From UBA3775 sp964584255 (lineage in GTDB: Bacteria > Bacillota > Clostridia > Lachnospirales > Lachnospiraceae), in contig CAZOZM010000004.1 of NCBI GenBank assembly GCA_964584255.1, positions 62,001 through 126,000 of the forward strand: 64,000 nt of DNA. Reading direction: 5' to 3'. Of this stretch, positions 24,147 through 33,572 are shown piece by piece. A model generated the notes under the pieces. The model did not search any database. It saw nothing but the letters and a program-made list of their open reading frames with translations, and was not told the DNA's origin. The position numbers and the translations under genes were made by a program. How positions within the stretch are numbered: position 1 is the first letter of the stretch; every line of letters starts with the position of its first letter.

Positions 24147-26104
24147 TTGCAGGACTCCTTAACCTTCTTTGCCTTTTTACTGCTTTCCTTTAAAACCAAA
24201 ATACATCTTCCCGGGATTTTTATTACCGGAGAATCCACTTCCCCATTTTCAAAAGTCTCTGAAAGATTGTCCGTTGAAAGGCAGATTTCCCATTTTTTTC
24301 CATCCGGAATGTGAGGGAGTTCAAACTCCTGTTCATCCCAATACATGTTAAATGCTATGTAAAAATGAGAGTCTCTTTTGTCCTTGTCAGACATTGCATA
24401 ATTTCCGGAATACATGACTGCTCCACATCTGTTAAAATACGAATAATCCGGTATCCATGCCTGATTTGAATGTTTTGAGACATCTGGTATTCCGCATGAG
24501 AGATAATCCATGCCCCTGAGGTTTATCCTGTTGTGAAGTACAGGATGTTCCTTTCTTATCCGTATAAGTTTCTTCACATATTCCAAAAATTCCGCGTCAG
24601 ATTTGGTTTTCTTCCATCTGACCCATCCCGTTTCATTATCCTGACAATATGCATTATTATTGCCGTATTGCGTGTTCCCGTGTTCATCACCCGCCAGAAT
24701 AAGCGGAACCCCCTGTCCGAGAATCAGTGCGGCCATTGCATTTTTCTTCATTTTGGTACGAAGTTCCCTTATTTTTTTATGATTATCAGGTCCCTCAGTA
24801 CCACAGTTCCAGCTGAAATTTACATCCGTGCCATCCTTGTTTTTCTCTCCGTTTTCCTCATTATGCTTCATGTCATACATGTAAAGGTCGGCAAGTGTAA
24901 AGCCGTTATGATCGGTTATGTAATTTATCTTTGAAACCTTACCGTCATTGTCGGCGAACTGATGAATTGCCGCACCGGTTACCCCTTCATCACTCTTGAG
25001 AAAACGTCTCATGTCGGTTTTATATGAATCATTATATACACCGAGTCTCTTCTCCTCGGGAATGTATTCCCTAGGATAGATTTCGTCAGTATTCCATCCG
25101 CTGCCTATCAGCTTCACCGTACTCAGGTAAGGATCGCAGGCAATAAGATTTGAATCAATACAGTCCAGGTTAAGTTTAAAACCATCAATCCTGTACTCCC
25201 TAACCCAGTATCTCAGTGCATCAAGCATCATCGTCCTGTTCGTTGCCTTTGGAATGCTCACTTCCATAAGAATCTCTATGCCCGCCTCATGAAGCTTGGA
25301 AACCATGTATTTAAACTCATAATCCGCTTTTGCCGGATTGAAGGCGTATGAAGCCTTTGGAGCAAAGAAATAATAGAAGCCCGTATATCCCCAGTAGTTA
25401 ACCTTACTCATGGATTCCTTCACATATTGATTTTCATCATCATCAGGTCTTATTCCTGAATTAATGCTGTCATCCGAAATGCCTTTGTAGAACTTTGACG
25501 AAACAAATTCCGGCACTCCTGCTTCCGGCTCAGAATCATATATTTCATTGTATTCCATCGCCGGCATTAACAGAATCGCGTTTATGCCAAGCTCTTTCAG
25601 GTACGAAACCTTGTCCGCAATCCCTCTGTATGTTCCTTTATGAGCTCCGCCGCCAAGCATGGTAAATCCCCGGGCATGAAGCTTATATATTATAAGATCC
25701 TGAAAATCCATCCCCGGCTTTCTGTCATCCTTCCAATCGAAAGCATTTTCATTTACATATGCCCTGACAATACTCTTTTCCTTACGGGAGAGAACCTTGC
25801 CGTAAACTTCTCTTCCGCTTATCAGCTTTGCATACGGATCGATAAAACTTACACCTTTTGCCTCATAACTGTAGGTATAACCTTTTCCTGAAAAATTTTT
25901 CAGCGTCACGGCAAAAATATTTCCGTATTTATAGGATGCGTCAAGCTTTATTATGTGTTCCGGAGAAATATCATCTTTTCCCTTGTACAGTTTAAGAATC
26001 ACTTCATCCGTATCTCCGACTGCAACGGCAAAATTTACGTTTTTCCCCGTACGTGTAACTCCCAGTGTCATACAGTCACCGGGAATGTATTTTAATTCTG
26101 TCAT
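24143..26104 (-). CDS. GlgX/isoamylase-like GH13 protein lacking all three catalytic acids (probable pseudoenzyme)
   Basis: The 653-residue protein aligns end to end with glycogen-debranching GlgX: an N-terminal CBM48-like beta domain (about 1-120), the (beta/alpha)8 barrel from YKLHARGFT, and a C-terminal beta domain. The catalytic positions are changed: the nucleophile Asp in DGFRFDLA is Asn312 (DGFKLNLD), the acid/base Glu in KLIAEPW is Ser335 (KLIGSGW), and the transition-state Asp in AHDGFTL is Asn400 (DHNGFTL). Flanking signature residues such as KHNEENGEKNKDGT and SWNCG remain. The frame is intact, so it is likely kept as a glycan-binding or regulatory protein, not a hydrolase. It is coupled to a TraX-family gene. 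Confidence 0.88.
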   Translation of the reverse strand: MTELKYIPGDCMTLGVTRTGKNVNFAVAVGDTDEVILKLYKGKDDISPEHIIKLDASYKYGNIFAVTLKNFSGKGYTYSYEAKGVSFIDPYAKLISGREVYGKVLSRKEKSIVRAYVNENAFDWKDDRKPGMDFQDLIIYKLHARGFTMLGGGAHKGTYRGIADKVSYLKELGINAILLMPAMEYNEIYDSEPEAGVPEFVSSKFYKGISDDSINSGIRPDDDENQYVKESMSKVNYWGYTGFYYFFAPKASYAFNPAKADYEFKYMVSKLHEAGIEILMEVSIPKATNRTMMLDALRYWVREYRIDGFKLNLDCIDSNLIACDPYLSTVKLIGSGWNTDEIYPREYIPEEKRLGVYNDSYKTDMRRFLKSDEGVTGAAIHQFADNDGKVSKINYITDHNGFTLADLYMYDMKHNEENGEKNKDGTDVNFSWNCGTEGPDNHKKIRELRTKMKKNAMAALILGQGVPLILAGDEHGNTQYGNNNAYCQDNETGWVRWKKTKSDAEFLEYVKKLIRIRKEHPVLHNRINLRGMDYLSCGIPDVSKHSNQAWIPDYSYFNRCGAVMYSGNYAMSDKDKRDSHFYIAFNMYWDEQEFELPHIPDGKKWEICLSTDNLSETFENGEVDSPVIKIPGRCILVLKESSKKAKKVKESCK

Positions 26105-26126
26105 CAGATTTTTTCCTTATGTTTAT

Positions 26127-27779
26127 TTACTCTTCATCATCTCCGCCGTCTTCAATTTCAGCCTCAACATCGAATACCTTCTGACGCTTTCTTGCAGCCT
26201 CATCCTCAAGGTACTCATCGTAAGTAGTAATTTTATCAATAAGTTTTCCGTCCGGAGTAATCTCCATTATACGATTGGCAATTGTCTGGACAAACTGATG
26301 ATCCTGCGATGTAAAGAGTGCAACACCCGAATATTTAATAAGTCCGTTATTAAGTGCCGTAATTGATTCCATGTCCAAGTGGTTTGTTGGCTCGTCAAGA
26401 ATAAGTATGTTTGCTCCGAGAAGCATCATCTTGGAAAGCATTACCCTTACTCTTTCTCCTCCGGAAAGAACATTTACGGGTTTAACACCGTCTTCACCCT
26501 TAAAGAGCATTCTTCCGAGGAACTGTCTTACATAAGTCACATCCTTCTCAGATGAGAATGGCATAAGGAAATCCACTATCTGTTCATCTCCCTTAAAAAG
26601 AGCTGTATTGTCCTTAGGGAAATAAGCCTGAGTTGTGGTTACACCAAATTTATAGCTTCCTTCGTCCGGCTCCATCTCTCCTGCAAGAATTTTAAAGAGT
26701 GTTGTTGTTGCAAGAGTGTTGCTTCCCACGAAAGCCACCTTATCTTCTCTGCCGAGAATAAAGCTTATATTGTCAAGTACTTTAACTCCGTCAATTGTCT
26801 TTGATATTCCTTCAACAGTAAGGACTTCATTTCCGATTTCACGGTTTGGTCTGAAGTCGATATAAGGATATTTACGGCTTGATGGTCTGATATCATCAAG
26901 TTCAATCTTTTCAAGAGCTCTCTTTCTGGCTGTAGCCTGCTTTGACTTTGATGCGTTTGCCGAGAATCTCTGAATAAATTCCTGAAGTTCCTTGATTTTC
27001 TCTTCTTTCTTACGGTTTGCCTCTTTCATCTGCTTAACCATAAGCTGACTTGATTCATACCAGAAATCATAGTTTCCTGCGTAAAGCTGAATCTTCTGAT
27101 AGTCAATATCGGCGATATGAGTACAGACTTTGTTCAGGAAATATCTGTCATGGGATACGACGATAACCGTATTTTCAAAGTTAATAAGGAATTCCTCAAG
27201 CCATCTTATGGCATCAATGTCAAGGTGGTTTGTAGGCTCATCCAGAAGAAGAATATCCGGATTACCAAAGAGTGCCTGAGCAAGCAGAACCTTCACCTTC
27301 TGTCCGCCGTTAAGTTCAGACATCATACAATAATGAAGATCCGTTTCAATTCCGAGACCGTTAAGGAGAGTTGCTGCATCAGCCTCTGCTTCCCATCCGC
27401 CGAGTTCTCCAAATTCAGTTTCAAGTTCTCCCGCACGGATTCCGTCTTCTTCCGTGAAATCCTCTTTCATATAAATGGCATCTTTTTCTTCTCTTATTTC
27501 GTAAAGTCTTTTGTTACCCATTACAACCGTATCAAGTACATTCATTGAATCATACTTAAAGTGATCCTGTTCAAGGAATGAAAGTCTCTGACCCGGTGTT
27601 ATAATAACCTCTCCCTTTGAAGGTTCAAGCTTTCCGCTTAAAATCTTCAAAAAAGTAGATTTGCCGGCACCGTTGGCACCGATGATTCCATAACAGTTTC
27701 CTTCCGTAAATTTTATGTTTACGTCCTCAAACAAAGCTTTTTTTCCAAGTCTTAATGTTATATTACATGCCTGTATCAT
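26127..27779 (-). CDS. ABC-F family ATPase (YbiT/YkpA-like)
   Basis: ABC-F proteins carry two ATPase domains and no membrane part; they act on the ribosome as translation factors or antibiotic-protection proteins. The 550-residue protein has Walker A GANGAGKST and signature LNGGQKVKVLLAQAL in the first domain, the linker between the two domains (about 235-310, Lys/Glu-rich), then a second domain with GSNTLATTT in place of a regular Walker A and signature LSGGERVRVMLSKMML. The second Walker A is thus degenerate (Gly-x4-Gly-Lys is lost). A C-terminal acidic tail follows. GGAGG precedes the ATG at 27779. No nearby resistance gene suggests a housekeeping type. Confidence 0.88.
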   Translation of the reverse strand: MIQACNITLRLGKKALFEDVNIKFTEGNCYGIIGANGAGKSTFLKILSGKLEPSKGEVIITPGQRLSFLEQDHFKYDSMNVLDTVVMGNKRLYEIREEKDAIYMKEDFTEEDGIRAGELETEFGELGGWEAEADAATLLNGLGIETDLHYCMMSELNGGQKVKVLLAQALFGNPDILLLDEPTNHLDIDAIRWLEEFLINFENTVIVVSHDRYFLNKVCTHIADIDYQKIQLYAGNYDFWYESSQLMVKQMKEANRKKEEKIKELQEFIQRFSANASKSKQATARKRALEKIELDDIRPSSRKYPYIDFRPNREIGNEVLTVEGISKTIDGVKVLDNISFILGREDKVAFVGSNTLATTTLFKILAGEMEPDEGSYKFGVTTTQAYFPKDNTALFKGDEQIVDFLMPFSSEKDVTYVRQFLGRMLFKGEDGVKPVNVLSGGERVRVMLSKMMLLGANILILDEPTNHLDMESITALNNGLIKYSGVALFTSQDHQFVQTIANRIMEITPDGKLIDKITTYDEYLEDEAARKRQKVFDVEAEIEDGGDDEE

Positions 27780-27886
27780 TTTTCCTCCTGACGTACTCTT
27801 ATCAGTCGAGTACAATTTATTTTTCTCTTTCTTTCCCGCATCTTTTATACTTCAAAGCATTTATTTCCGTATAATTTCGCAGGTAT

Positions 27887-28444
27887 TTATTCATCTGCCG
27901 TAAGAACAAACGTCTTCGTACTGTTTTTTCCGGTCGTTACAATGTATTCAGGTTCACTGTCCGTTCCGAAAACAACCTCAACCCTGAAATGTCCGTTTAA
28001 TTCAGCCGTTTCGTAGTAACTTGTCAACACACTGTTTTTGTATACGCAACCGCTTACCGGCGCATTTTCCAGATAGTTGTCAAGATTAGCCTGAATCAGG
28101 TTATATTCCTCATAGATGAGAACAGCTATCAGATTGTCATTTGAGTCATAGACAAAAATCTCCGAACTGTCATCATCATGCTCGCTTTTTTCAACGGTCA
28201 TTTCATCAGTTACATAAAAGTCATATGTTTTACTTATCTTTGCCGCCCTCTCAGCCACACCTTTCAGAACCTCTTTAATCTCATCATCTGTCATATCAAG
28301 ATTATATTCAGCCTCCGGTGTTGCCGTCGGTGCCGGTGTTATGGTAGCCCCTACGCGAATGCCTCCTTCATATTCATCACCGCATCCGATAAGCATTAAT
28401 GACATCATTATAACAGCTGCAAATATCACATGCCTCTTTTTCAA
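27887..28444 (-). CDS. Lipoprotein of unknown function
   Basis: The 185-residue product begins with a lipoprotein signal: basic start, hydrophobic stretch and lipobox LIGC, cleaved before Cys21, followed by a Gly/Thr/Pro-rich spacer. The mature part is a small alpha/beta domain not recognised. It starts at TTG with AGGAGG five bases upstream. It stands alone, back to back with the two-component system, and might be a target or sensor partner of it; this is inference. Confidence 0.7.
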   Translation of the reverse strand: MKKRHVIFAAVIMMSLMLIGCGDEYEGGIRVGATITPAPTATPEAEYNLDMTDDEIKEVLKGVAERAAKISKTYDFYVTDEMTVEKSEHDDDSSEIFVYDSNDNLIAVLIYEEYNLIQANLDNYLENAPVSGCVYKNSVLTSYYETAELNGHFRVEVVFGTDSEPEYIVTTGKNSTKTFVLTADE

Positions 28445-28565
28445 TGTTTCCTCCTCTGTGTCATAACTTAGCCTTTATCTTTTTTGCAAGGGATTTTAAC
28501 CCACTTTGTTTATTCTATTATATTAAGTCAGTTTCTGCAAGTAAAAGAAACAGTAAAGTTTTTCG

Positions 28566-28594
28566 GTGAAATATCCTGCATTTCATAGTATAAT
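28566..28594 (+). promoter_or_regulatory. Promoter of the two-component system
   Basis: A perfect TATAAT at 28589-28594 stands 17 bases after GTGAAA (28566-28571). GGAGG precedes the ATG at 28634. Confidence 0.55.
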
Positions 28595-28633
28595 CATTTT
28601 ATACTGTAATTTCAAAAATCCACGGAGGTTTTT

Positions 28634-29317
28634 ATGAACATATTAATCGTTGAAGACGAACATGACCTTGCCGAAGCTGTTAAAAACAAGCTCAAACGTG
28701 AGGGTTACTTTGCGGATACTGCCTTTGACGGCGATACGGCACTTGATAAAATATTTAATAACCCGTATGACCTCATAATACTTGATGTCATGCTTCCTAA
28801 GAAAAACGGCTTTACGGTTTTATCCGAAATCCGTTCAGCCGGCATAAATTCAGCTGTAATCATGCTTACTGCAAGAAGCTCCGAGGAGGATAAACTTACC
28901 GGTTTCAACAGCGGAGCTGATGATTATCTGACAAAACCATTCCTCATGTCCGAGCTTCTCGCAAGGGTTAAGGCACTTCTGCGCCGTGTAAAAAATCCAC
29001 TGACATCGGAAGACTATCATTTTTCCAACCTGACACTGCTCACGGCATCCCACGAACTTTCCTGTGGTGAGTCCAAAATCAGTCTGTGCAAAAAGGAATT
29101 CCAAATGCTTGAAATCTTCATGGTAAACAAAAAACATGTCATATCAAAGGATTACTTTATTGAAAAAATATGGGGCTATGATACAGAGGCTGAATACAAC
29201 CTTGTTGAGGTCTATGTTTCATTTCTGAGAAAGAAACTCCATGCCGTCGGTGCATCTGTTTCCATAAAAGCCATTCGCGGTACCGGTTACATGCTTACGG
29301 ATGAAACGGTAAATTAG
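28634..29317 (+). CDS. OmpR/PhoB-family response regulator
   Basis: The 227-residue protein has a receiver domain with acidic pocket (EDE at 7-9), phospho-acceptor Asp51 in LIILDVMLP, and the KPF lysine near 100, then a winged-helix DNA-binding domain from about 130 (LTLLTASHELSCG, KEFQMLEIFMVN, YVSFLRKKL, IRGTGYML). It is the partner of the kinase gene 55 bases downstream. Target genes cannot be read from the sequence. Confidence 0.93.
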   Translation: MNILIVEDEHDLAEAVKNKLKREGYFADTAFDGDTALDKIFNNPYDLIILDVMLPKKNGFTVLSEIRSAGINSAVIMLTARSSEEDKLTGFNSGADDYLTKPFLMSELLARVKALLRRVKNPLTSEDYHFSNLTLLTASHELSCGESKISLCKKEFQMLEIFMVNKKHVISKDYFIEKIWGYDTEAEYNLVEVYVSFLRKKLHAVGASVSIKAIRGTGYMLTDETVN

Positions 29318-29372
29318 CACGTACAACCGATTGCAAACCGTTAATCATACTCTCACCCAAAAGGATTAATTT

Positions 29373-31058
29373 ATGAATAAAACAATTAGAAAAATCCGCA
29401 TAAAATTTATTGCAATGGCTCTTCTGACAGCCGTTGTCATGCTTTTCCTACAACTTGTATTTCTGTATACGATAACGGATTTCATATCCGGAAACAACAT
29501 GGAAAACATAAACAACATCATTACAACAAGAGTCAGCCAGGAAGTCTATGCTACCGACTGTCAAAAAATAAACCTTGCCGGAGAAAATCTTAACAATTAC
29601 TATATTCCGGTGCAGCCTGACAAAATTCAGAAAATAGTTCTAAACGGCACCATAGTCAATACCAATGATGCCGACTGGTATTGCGGAGGTTCAAACTTTA
29701 AGTTTAAAGGCGTAACCGGGGACGGGAAGCTTATACGCGGTCAGAAGGATTTCGCCTTTAACAAAAATAACACCAGTATCACCATAGATTTCTATGACAT
29801 AACCGCTCCAGACGGACTTTATGCCGAATGTGTAAAATTTAATCAGGGTCTCACCATTTCCTATGAATGGTGGACTGCCTCGTCCGTCGATACTTCAGGC
29901 AAGGATACCCACCTCGGTATCAGCAGCATGGAAATATACTTTAACGATCTTGCCTATGCAGGCTCATACATGAACCCTCTTTTCCGAAATTCCAAAGATA
30001 CTTTTGCTTCCGATACACCGGAAGTTCTCAGGAACTGCAACTACTTCTATATAGTTTATAATGACACTTCAATACTTGAAGTCAACAACGGCAATGCAGG
30101 CGTGTTTTCAGATACCGCAGAGGCCGGTTTTCTTCTGGAGGAATACCGCGATTTATCACCCGACGAAAGCAGAAACTGCATAATTGACGATAATCGCACA
30201 TACACCTGCCACAAAGCAAAAACGGATAACGGAGACATACTTATTTTCGTCGAAAAGGAAACCACAAACTCTGCCTTTAACCGTCTTACAAAAATCTCAA
30301 TCGTTGTCGACATGCTGGTAATTGCGGTACTTTTTGTAATCGTATTTTTCTATTCAAGAATGGTTTCAAAACCGCTTGAAGATGCTTACAAAAAACAGCA
30401 GCAGTTTATTTCCGATGCGAGCCATGAGCTGAAAACCCCTGTAACGGTTATTTCCGCCGTTGCCGAGGTTTTGGAGGATGAAGCCGGTCAAAACCGCTGG
30501 ACCTCCTCCATAAAATTTCAGACCAAGCGCATGATGTCACTTATTCAGAACCTTCTCGACCTTGCACATAATGAAGAATCAGGAACTCCCCTGCCTGCCG
30601 AGGAAATCAATCTGAGCCAGCTTGTAAACAACTGTGTTCTCTCATTTGACGCCGCAGCATTTGAAAGCGGCATCACTCTTAACTCCAATATTTCACCTGA
30701 TGTTTTTATATGTGCAGACTCGGGGAAGATTAATCAGCTCATATCCATACTGACGGATAATGCAATAAAATATTCTGATGACAACGGCCATGTGGATGTA
30801 GTACTGAATTCCGACTGCAGGATTTCAATATCAAACGAATGCAGGAATTTTGACATTAGCAAAAAGGAATTGTACTTTGACCGTTTCTACCGCGGTGATC
30901 CTTCTCACTCAAGCGAAAAACCCGGGTATGGTCTCGGACTTCCGATTGCCGCCTCCATTGCCGATATCTATTCATTCAAAATAGACATATCCTACTCATC
31001 TCCGCAGGTAACCTTTATGATAGACATGTCCTGCCGGGCTGCAGAAAACAAAAAATGA
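29373..31058 (+). CDS. Membrane sensor histidine kinase
   Basis: A 561-residue sensor kinase. Two membrane segments (about 10-32 and 308-330) enclose a large extracellular domain of about 275 residues that is not recognised. After the second segment comes the dimerisation helix with His351 in SDASHELKTPVTV, then the ATPase domain with N-box DNAIKYSDDNG, F-box FDRFYRGD and G2-box GYGLGLPIAASI. No HAMP domain was seen between the membrane and the His box. AAAGGA precedes the ATG. It pairs with the response regulator upstream. Confidence 0.93.
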   Translation: MNKTIRKIRIKFIAMALLTAVVMLFLQLVFLYTITDFISGNNMENINNIITTRVSQEVYATDCQKINLAGENLNNYYIPVQPDKIQKIVLNGTIVNTNDADWYCGGSNFKFKGVTGDGKLIRGQKDFAFNKNNTSITIDFYDITAPDGLYAECVKFNQGLTISYEWWTASSVDTSGKDTHLGISSMEIYFNDLAYAGSYMNPLFRNSKDTFASDTPEVLRNCNYFYIVYNDTSILEVNNGNAGVFSDTAEAGFLLEEYRDLSPDESRNCIIDDNRTYTCHKAKTDNGDILIFVEKETTNSAFNRLTKISIVVDMLVIAVLFVIVFFYSRMVSKPLEDAYKKQQQFISDASHELKTPVTVISAVAEVLEDEAGQNRWTSSIKFQTKRMMSLIQNLLDLAHNEESGTPLPAEEINLSQLVNNCVLSFDAAAFESGITLNSNISPDVFICADSGKINQLISILTDNAIKYSDDNGHVDVVLNSDCRISISNECRNFDISKKELYFDRFYRGDPSHSSEKPGYGLGLPIAASIADIYSFKIDISYSSPQVTFMIDMSCRAAENKK

Positions 31059-31060
31059 TA

Positions 31061-31105
31061 AAAAAAGTGTCTGTCCAATGTGTACCGACACCGGATTTTC
31101 TTTTC
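31061..31105 (+). terminator. Possible terminator of the two-component system
   Basis: GTGTCTGT (31067-31074) pairs with ACCGACAC (31084-31091), one mismatch, preceded by an A run and followed by a T-rich stretch. It is weak, but it is the only candidate between the kinase and the convergent GSIII gene. Confidence 0.4.
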
Positions 31106-31178
31106 CGGCTGCCGGTCTCACATCATGACAGACTCTTTATTTGTTGCGTATTGATTTCCGCCTTATTTATGTAATCGA

Positions 31179-33287
31179 TTATACTTCAAACATAAGCTCG
31201 CCGTAACCCGGTACCGGCCATAAATCCGAATCAACCATGGTTTCAAGTTTATCAACCGGAGCTCTGAGAGCTTCCATCTTAGGTACGATATCATATCTGA
31301 ACTTCATTGATGCTTCTTTCACATCATCCATCTTTGTTACAACTTCCAATTCTTCCGTCAGTGCCTTAAATGCCTTTCCGGTCTCTGAAAGCAGTGAAGA
31401 CAGTTTGGCAAGAAGCTCTTCCTGTACACTTGTGTCGGCTGCCGGCGATGCAGTTCTGATGCTGTTTATTGAATCTGCAACTCGTTTTGTATATTTCATC
31501 ACCGCAGGTATATATTTCTTGGATACCATGTCAATCATGGTTTTTGCCTCAATGGTAATTATCTTGATATAGCTTTCGTAATTAATCTCGGCACGGCTCT
31601 CAAGCTCTGCTTTTGTATATATTCCCTGACTTTCAAAAAGACGTATTGATTTTTCGGTTGTAAGGGCACCTATCGCCTCTGCAAAGGACTTGATATTTGG
31701 AAGTCCCCTTCTCTCCGCTTCCTGAACCCATTCATCCGAATATCCGTTTCCATTAAAGATTACTCTGGAATGTTCGGTAAGTTCTCTCTTAATAAGATCA
31801 TGTACTGCCTTATCAAAATCATCTGCCGCTTCAAGTTCATCAGCAAAATCCTTAAGGGTTTCCGCAACCATCGCATTCATAAATGTATTTGGCTCAGCTA
31901 TTGACATGCTCGAACCGACCATACGGAACTCAAACTTGTTTCCCGTAAAAGCAAATGGTGATGTCCTGTTTCTGTCGGTTGCATCTTTTGCAAGTGTCGG
32001 AAGTCTCTTAACACCTGTATCAAGTTTACCGCCCTGTTTTGCCGTTTTTGCCTCTCCTGTTGCAATAAGCTGCTCAACAACATCCTCAAGCTGCTCACCG
32101 AGGAAAACGGAAATTATTGCAGGTGGTGCTTCATTTGCTCCCAATCTGCAGTCATTTCCCGGATTAGATGCGGAAAGTCTTAACAGGTCAGCATGTATGT
32201 CAACCGCTCTGATAATGGCTGTAAGGAAAAGTAAGAACTGAATATTCTCATTCGGCGTTTTACCGGGATCAAGAAGGTTCTTACCGGTATTGGTTACAAT
32301 AGACCAATTATCATGCTTACCTGAACCATTTACTCCTTCATATGGCTTTTCATGAAGGAGACATTCAAGCCCATGCCTTTTTGCAACCTTCTTCATTGTA
32401 TCCATAACAAGCTGGTTATGGTCCGTAGCAATATTTGCAGATGAATAAATAGGTGCAAGCTCATGCTGAGCAGGTGCTACCTCATTATGCTGTGTTTTTG
32501 AAAGAATACCGAGCTTCCAGAGTTCAATATTCAAATCCTTCATATAAGCAGCCACTCTCTCCTTAAGTGACCCAAAGTAATGGTCCTCTAGTTCCTGTCC
32601 CTTTGGTGCCGGAGAGCCGAAAAGTGTTCTTCCCGTGTATATAAGGTCATCCCTCTTCATGTAATTGTTGTGGTCTACAAGGAAGTATTCCTGTTCTGCT
32701 CCAACGGAACAGTCAACACTTACAACATCTGTATAACCGAATAATTTTACGATTCTCACCGCCTGAGTAGAGAGGTTTTCCATCGAACGGAGCAACGGAG
32801 TCTTTTTATCCAGAGCCTCACCCGTATATGAACAGAATGCAGTCGGAATGCAGAGTGTCACACCTGCTGCATCTTCTCTTAAAAATGCCGGTGATGTGCA
32901 ATCCCACGCAGTATATCCTCTTGCTTCAAAAGTTGCCCTAAGGCCTCCGCTTGGGAAGGATGATGCATCGGGTTCACCTTTTATAAGTTCCTTTCCCGAG
33001 AACTCCATAATGATCTTTCCACCCGGTGCCGGTTCAATAAACGAATCGTGCTTTTCGGCTGTTATTCCGGTGAGCGGTTGAAACCAGTGCGTATAATGTG
33101 TTGCTCCTCTTTCAATTGCCCAGTCCTTCATGGCATTTGCAACAACGTTTGCAACCTCAAGAGTAAGATTTTCTCCGTTGTCCATTACCTTTTTTAATGC
33201 CTTAAATGTGTCCTTAGGCAAGCGTTCCTTCATCATGGTTTCATTAAATACGTCAATACCAAAGATATCTGTTAATTTTTCTGCCAT
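31179..33287 (-). CDS. glnN: Glutamine synthetase type III
   Basis: Makes glutamine from glutamate, ammonia and ATP. The 702 residues match type III enzymes (about 700-730) rather than the 440-470 residues of type I. Visible motifs include the N-terminal FWFQPLT-like segment THWFQPLTGITAEKHDSF, GAEQEYFLVD, the KTQHNEVAPAQHELAP block, HEKPYEGVNGSGKHDNWS with the ATP-site glycine-rich loop, and NRTSPFAFTGNKFEFRM. The ribosome site (AAAGGG) is weak. The gene has its own promoter and a leader with an intrinsic terminator (33377-33406), so transcription attenuation is likely. Confidence 0.95.
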   Translation of the reverse strand: MAEKLTDIFGIDVFNETMMKERLPKDTFKALKKVMDNGENLTLEVANVVANAMKDWAIERGATHYTHWFQPLTGITAEKHDSFIEPAPGGKIIMEFSGKELIKGEPDASSFPSGGLRATFEARGYTAWDCTSPAFLREDAAGVTLCIPTAFCSYTGEALDKKTPLLRSMENLSTQAVRIVKLFGYTDVVSVDCSVGAEQEYFLVDHNNYMKRDDLIYTGRTLFGSPAPKGQELEDHYFGSLKERVAAYMKDLNIELWKLGILSKTQHNEVAPAQHELAPIYSSANIATDHNQLVMDTMKKVAKRHGLECLLHEKPYEGVNGSGKHDNWSIVTNTGKNLLDPGKTPNENIQFLLFLTAIIRAVDIHADLLRLSASNPGNDCRLGANEAPPAIISVFLGEQLEDVVEQLIATGEAKTAKQGGKLDTGVKRLPTLAKDATDRNRTSPFAFTGNKFEFRMVGSSMSIAEPNTFMNAMVAETLKDFADELEAADDFDKAVHDLIKRELTEHSRVIFNGNGYSDEWVQEAERRGLPNIKSFAEAIGALTTEKSIRLFESQGIYTKAELESRAEINYESYIKIITIEAKTMIDMVSKKYIPAVMKYTKRVADSINSIRTASPAADTSVQEELLAKLSSLLSETGKAFKALTEELEVVTKMDDVKEASMKFRYDIVPKMEALRAPVDKLETMVDSDLWPVPGYGELMFEV

Positions 33288-33376
33288 AACAGGTTTTCCC
33301 TTTCTGCCTTGTTTTTTATGTTAACCGGCAAATATTTAAGCCGATTCATTTCGATTTGCGACAAACCGACATGAGT

Positions 33377-33406
33377 AAAAAAGCGCTCACAAAAATTGTG
33401 AACGCC
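33377..33406 (-). promoter_or_regulatory. Intrinsic terminator in the GSIII leader (attenuator candidate)
   Basis: On the minus strand, GGCGTTCAC and GTGAGCGC pair around an A/T loop and are followed by TTTTTT. It lies about 25 bases after the inferred start of transcription and 90 bases before the GSIII ATG. A second hairpin, GGAAGC/GCTTCC with loop AAAGATG (33414-33432), precedes it. Confidence 0.6.
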
Positions 33407-33437
33407 CTTCTCCGGAAGCCATCTTTGCTTCCTATAT

Positions 33438-33466
33438 ACATTACCACTTATTTTCGGTTTTGTGAA
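33438..33466 (-). promoter_or_regulatory. Promoter of the GSIII gene
   Basis: On the minus strand, TTCACA (33466-33461) and TAATGT (33443-33438) are separated by 17 bases. Placing it upstream of the terminator at 33377-33406 makes that terminator part of the leader and not of the mscS gene. Confidence 0.55.
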
Positions 33467-33572
33467 GTAAAAAATTTGCAATTTTCTTTTTTTGTACAGG
33501 TATCGGTTAAATACTGATTGCAGATACCCGCCTGTTACACCTGCAAAGCTTTTTTGCGGCATACCTTATGGA

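Noticed and set aside
33377..33432. ANTAR two-hairpin antitermination site at GSIII
   Set aside because: Only one hairpin has a loop resembling the A1-G4 pattern and it has seven bases; a second proper hairpin overlapping the terminator was not found.
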